NCBI GenBank assembly: GCA_003993805.1
Contig: RSEF01000001.1
Span: 144,670,565-144,734,564 of the forward strand
Direction of reading: 5' to 3'
Length of the DNA stretch: 64,000 bases
Source: Himantopus leucocephalus
Taxonomy: Eukaryota > Chordata > Aves > Charadriiformes > Recurvirostridae
Both the position numbers and the translations under genes were made by a program. Of this stretch, positions 59,483 to 64,000 are shown one piece after another; the stretch's first letter is position 1; the number at the start of each line of letters is the position of its first letter. Below the pieces are notes generated by a model. It ran no database searches, was not told the origin of the DNA, and saw nothing but the letters and a program-made list of their open reading frames with translations.

Positions 59483-62400
59483 GTATGCACTTTGCCTCCT
59501 GAGAGGCACTTTCAGATCTCCCTCTTTGTATTTCTTGTTTCATCCATACTTCTTTCTTCTGCCAGGGGCTGTGGGGTACAGAGCAAGCTCTTGTCTACGT
59601 TCTCATGGAAGCATAATAATTCGGGGAAAGGCAAAATTGTGGAGGAGATGTGTAATTTATGTACATGAGTGAGCAGCGTTCTTACAGCTCTATGAATATT
59701 CAGTAGTAAAACTCTGTTTCACAAAGTAATTGCAGTGTAAAAAAATTGCCATATAATTTGTCAAAATATGAATTTGCAAAGAAAATTGTAGTGCAGCTGA
59801 GCCAGTGAGTAAATAATAATGCTGATTTGAAAAATGAGGTACAGTATAACATGAAAGACTGGTCCTTCATTAATCAAAACTCTTGATTAATCAAAAACTG
59901 TTCATTTGCTCTAGCAGCAAGACATTGCTGATGGAGATCTGCCTTTTTTTTAAAGGCTCTTTCAGGTACTTTGGCCTGGAAAAGACTTCCAAAGGCACTT
60001 TAAGAACAAAAAGCAATCATAAGTCAAGAAAATGGGAAAAGTATTTATCAGATTTGAGGCTTTCTCAATTTTAAGGCTTTCTCAAATTTACTTTTCAGAA
60101 AAGTAGCAATGACAGCAGGTAAACAGGAGCTAGAAGAAGCCAGAAAATTCAGGGTCATGGTCTCCTTCCATTTTCATTAACCCAGCTGTGGAACGAGGAG
60201 ATAATTTTCTGGGTTGTGTTTGAACTTCTGGCTTCATTGAACCCAATGGCAAAGCTGCTATTATCTTAAACAAGGCTGAGGTTGCTCTTGCTAAGTGCTG
60301 GGCAGTATCTACCAACATTAACACGTGAATAGAGTATGATCTGTCAGAGTGTGGGACAGATTTATCAAACAGTCCAGCTTTTCCCCCATGGATGTTGAAT
60401 TGTCGATGTTCTGCTTTATCTATTTTTTTCTGTTCTTCTCTGTTTCCATTGAATAGTTTGGTCTACCAAATTTCATGGATAGGAAAGTGTTCCTCAACTA
60501 GCCATGCCTTCATTTCATCCTGTTATGCTTGACTGTAACCTGCTCTGTCTAATTAATAGGTCTTCCTTTTAATCTTCCAGCAAATACTTGTGCGTTCTCC
60601 TCATACCTTATCTCTTCGCTCTCCTTTGTTTTACTTGGGAAGGTTACTGGTGCCTGAGCTTCTTGGAAGGCTGGTTTTACCCAGCGTTTTTTTCCTGATG
60701 GGTGGCATAACCGCAATTAGTCCTTGGAATGAGTTCATACCTTGCTCTGAATCCCAGACACAGCTTGCTTTTAATAGACACCCACACATCAGGATATTTT
60801 TGGAGAGCCTCCAGTGAAAAATTACTTGCAGGATCACTTTCCAGGCATCACTCCTTCGGTATTTAATTTATTTTCTTAATTTACCAGTTTTCTTAATTTA
60901 CTGTTTTTCTCTGCTTCGTGCCCAGGTCCCCCTCACGCTCCTGCCTCTCCCACCAGGGAGAAGGTGCCACTAGGTCAGTCCTCCAAGCCACGTGCACTGA
61001 TGCCGTGATAAGCTCCTTAGCTTATTTTCTCCAGCAGAGCAAGTGGCTTAGAGGAGCATCCCCAGCCCCCGCGCCTTGGCTGAGCTTGTGTTTGCCGGGG
61101 ACACCACCGCAGCAGCAGCAGCAGCATATGGTGCAGCAGGCAGGCTCCGGCGATGGGAGCCGCAGCAGCTGCTGGGCCCCCTCCATATGGTGAGGGGGAG
61201 CACCCCGAGCCCCGGATTGACACGAATATGCTTTTAGCACATTGAATGTGACATGCCTGTGCTGCATTGCTCCATCCGTGCTCACGACACGGCGGGGAAC
61301 AAGAACATCTCAGCAGTTTAAAAGGGAGGATTTTTTTTTTCCCTCTCTGTTTTTTGCAGCTTTGAAAACAAAACCACCAAAATCAAAGACCCAAACCCAC
61401 CTTTGGATCATAGTAAATAACATCTTCAGTGCCGCCCTTTGTCATAATCGATACATCTAGTGAAATTACTATGCAGGCAATGTTCTGCATAGCTCTAAGC
61501 TGGAAGGAACAAACATGTAAATAAGATCAGAAATTGCCAAAAATTTTCAAAGGAACACTTTGAGAAAAAAGATAATTATACATCTCTTAAGAAGAAAAGG
61601 GGAAAAGGTTGTTTTTTTTCAAATTATTTATGTTTTTTTCAAATATTTTCACAACATAAAAATTTTGTAGAAACATTATGGAGACAGCAGGCATAAAAGA
61701 GAAATATATATGAATTAAATAATAATTGTAATTATTTAAATATTTTTTATCACTTTCAGATAAATAACAGAAAATCTTAAATGAGACACAGTGCAAATGA
61801 ATGAAAATGGAAACGAAATAAAAATCATTCAAATAAAAAAAATGAAATGGAAATGAAAATAATAAAACCATGAAAAATCCGCATAAAATGAATGAGGAAA
61901 ACAGCAGCCGTGTTAAAGCACGAGAGAGGAGATTAACGTGAAGTATGAGCCCTTCTCCCCTCCGCAGGCTGATGCTGGTGCTGGTCCTTTTGCCCTCAGT
62001 CTCTGGCTCTGGCCATGCCGATCCGTGATCAGCAGAGATGTGTGCCGGGGCGGTGGTGCCCTCCTGGGGGGTCCCAGGGCAAGAATATCATCTACAGGAG
62101 GGAACAGGCTGAGCATTTGGCTCAGCGTGGCTTTAGGTGGTGAGAACCCCTGGGTGAATGCCCTGCTTTCACCAGGCCAGCCTGGCTCCCAAAATGTTTT
62201 GATGAACACAGGTCTGCGTACGCCCTGGGGGTCTCTGCCTGCCAGCGTAGCTCCCAAGGACCATTTAAAGCCTGCACTTTTTAGAAATAAAGGCACTGTT
62301 TGCACCACAGGACAGGTCCCCGCGGAGCCTGCTTAGCATGGCTGTGGAAAAAGCCCTGGGGGAAAAACAACAAAAGCATCCACTAAGCTACTGGGCAAGG

Positions 62401-64000
62401 GGGCTATGCCTGCCAAGGGGACCTGGGGACCGGCCATGGCTGCAGCAGGGGTTCCTGTGGCTATTGCCACTGGTACAGGGGCAAGGAGAGATGGGGAAAA
62501 TGCCACGTGCGACAGTGGCGTGGGATGTGGCAGCTTCCCCAAATGCACCTTGCTACCGAGGCTGGTGCAGCCTGATGTGAGTCACCTCGCATGTCTGGCA
62601 CGATTTCCAGGGCTGGGATGTAAAAATAGCCTACGTTAATAATATAGCAACCCATAAACTGGCACCTGATGGGCACGGAGGTACCGCAGTGCTTTTTTCA
62701 GTGTCTCGACCCTCTGTGTTGCTTACAGACCACCTCACCTAACTCTGCTTCCTGATGCTCCCTAATGTGGCACTCATGGAAAACAGGGACTTGCAATGGT
62801 GTGCCTTTCAGAAAACATGACAAAAATAGTGCCATTCATTCCAGTCACCTCTTTTATTTCTGTGACAGCTTTTCTGGCGCTCCAGTCACATTTTTCTGTT
62901 TTTTTAAGCTGTTTTCCTTTCCCCTGCCCCATGGTCCACACGTGCAGAAGGAAAGCTGGTGACGAGCTATGCAGCAGGAGCCACCACGCCAGGAAAGCAC
63001 TGCATCACGGAGGGACTGCTCTCCACTGGGAGAGGCGGAGAGAAAATAATTTTGCTCATCTCTCTAAGCTTTGTTAAACTGAGAAGTTGCTTGCAGAGAT
63101 GAGAGGCAAAATTAACTATTTTCCAGCTGAAGCTTCTAGGCCACCTAAATCATAAAGTCAATAAACAGTCATTAACATTTTCCACATACTTTGCCTGCAA
63201 TGATCAGGTTTATGTGAACTTATTCCGGTAAATCGAGTGTTTGACATTTATTCTGTGTTACATTTTATTTCTCTGTTTTCTTTTATAATGTGCATTGTCA
63301 TGCTTGTACATCTGTCATTAATTCTAACCCCTCTCAAAAAAGATGGCTTGCTGTCATGGCTCTACAGGCAGGATATTCAATATGATTTCTTAGAGATGAC
63401 CTTTTCAAAATGTGCTCAGCATTTGGTAGTTACTTCTGCCCACACTTACCTTTCTGCTTTCTTTCTCTTGTTTAACCACTTTCTTAATGACCTTAAATTT
63501 TCGGACACATGCAGTTACCTGCTCCTGTCATTAAAATGCCAGCAACTAAGCCTCCTTGATACCATTTATCCCTTCCTTTCCCCAGCTAGTCCCAAGTTGT
63601 GGCTGCTGCTTTATCCCACCTCCACCTCAGGAAACCCATGTCCTCTCCATCCCAGCCTGCCTCTGCCAGCTCTTCTCCTTGTGCCCCAAACCTGGGCCAG
63701 TCCCTGGGGTTTCTCTCCCCTCCATCCTGCCCAGCAGTGGGTGCCAAGCGGGACCACCCCGGGGTCCCTGCTCCAGGCCAGCCCCACCGGGATGGGTGCT
63801 CCAGCACAAAATCATGCTCGGGTGCTTGCCCAGGATCTGGTCCCCAAATTCTGTGCTACGGGGTGGCATTTGTGCATGGTGTTGCATTGGATGCACCACG
63901 CTGCAGGGCGGGATGGAGGGACAGGAAAGGCGCATGGTGTATCTCCCTGCGTCTCACAAGCACACACAGATAATTATTTCACTGAACTGATGGTTTGCTC
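59483..64000 (+). other. RS1 intron 1 (partial)
   Basis: No further exon recognised. Contains a GCA repeat (61109-61126) and an A-rich, low-complexity ATGAAA/GGAAAT stretch at about 61600-61900. Long frames at 61913-62336 and 63556-63990 show no family resemblance and are judged chance. Confidence 0.6.

Noticed and set aside
61913..62336. Overlapping 130-codon frames on both strands and a hydrophobic ATG stretch near 61973 (MLVLVLLPSVSGSG)
   Set aside because: Considered as a secretory signal exon, but the frame stops after 18 codons, there is no good donor, and the RS1 exon at 59431 fits far better.
63556..63990. 144-codon plus-strand frame with Pro/Ser/Cys bias
   Set aside because: Overlaps long frames on both strands, low-complexity composition, no family features, no splice context.
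1..64000. CRISPR array, operon, prophage or intact transposon
   Set aside because: No repeat-spacer pattern, no prokaryotic gene structure and only short CR1 3' ends; the window is ordinary vertebrate genic DNA.

Overview
This window is vertebrate nuclear DNA, almost certainly from a bird. The genes are split by introns with GT/AG sites, two fragments look like the 3' ends of avian CR1 LINEs, a eukaryotic tRNA gene with internal A and B boxes is present, and the gene order is the one found on human Xp22 (PHKA2 - PPEF1 - RS1), which in birds is autosomal. No prokaryotic system, CRISPR array or intact mobile element was seen. I identified genes by reading exons and comparing them with protein families from memory; no database was searched.

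Layout. (1) About 1-7463, plus strand: the 3' end of PHKA2 (liver phosphorylase kinase alpha subunit). Four exons are secure (3374-7463), one further small upstream exon is probable, and the protein ends in the CaaX box CAMQ. (2) 7464-12609: tail-to-tail spacer holding the PHKA2 3' UTR of unknown length, a 100-N assembly gap and a perfect 12-bp hairpin. (3) 12610-49467, minus strand: a complete PPEF1 gene (EF-hand Ser/Thr phosphatase, rdgC family). Sixteen coding exons with matching phases give a 663-residue protein. A probable TATA promoter and a non-coding first exon lie near 49295-49496. (4) About 53640-53978: a short GC- and CpG-rich island with a G-quadruplex motif, then a complete tRNA-Val(TAC) gene with a pol III terminator. 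(5) 59431-59482, plus strand: the first coding exon of RS1 (retinoschisin), 52 nt like the human one, with a CRX-type TAATCC site 63 bp upstream. The rest of RS1 lies beyond the window.

PPEF1 and RS1 are head-to-head and both belong to sensory biology; PHKA2 and PPEF1 are tail-to-tail. PHKA2 is a housekeeping or liver glycogen gene and is functionally unrelated. The most useful items beyond standard annotation are the predicted TATA-driven PPEF1 leader exon, the RS1 first exon with its CRX site, a 123-bp tandem duplication whose joints are single Ns (58584-58861, a possible assembly artefact), a better-preserved first EF-hand in PPEF1 than in the human protein, and possible regulatory elements in introns and spacers. 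I found no evidence of a novel multi-gene system.
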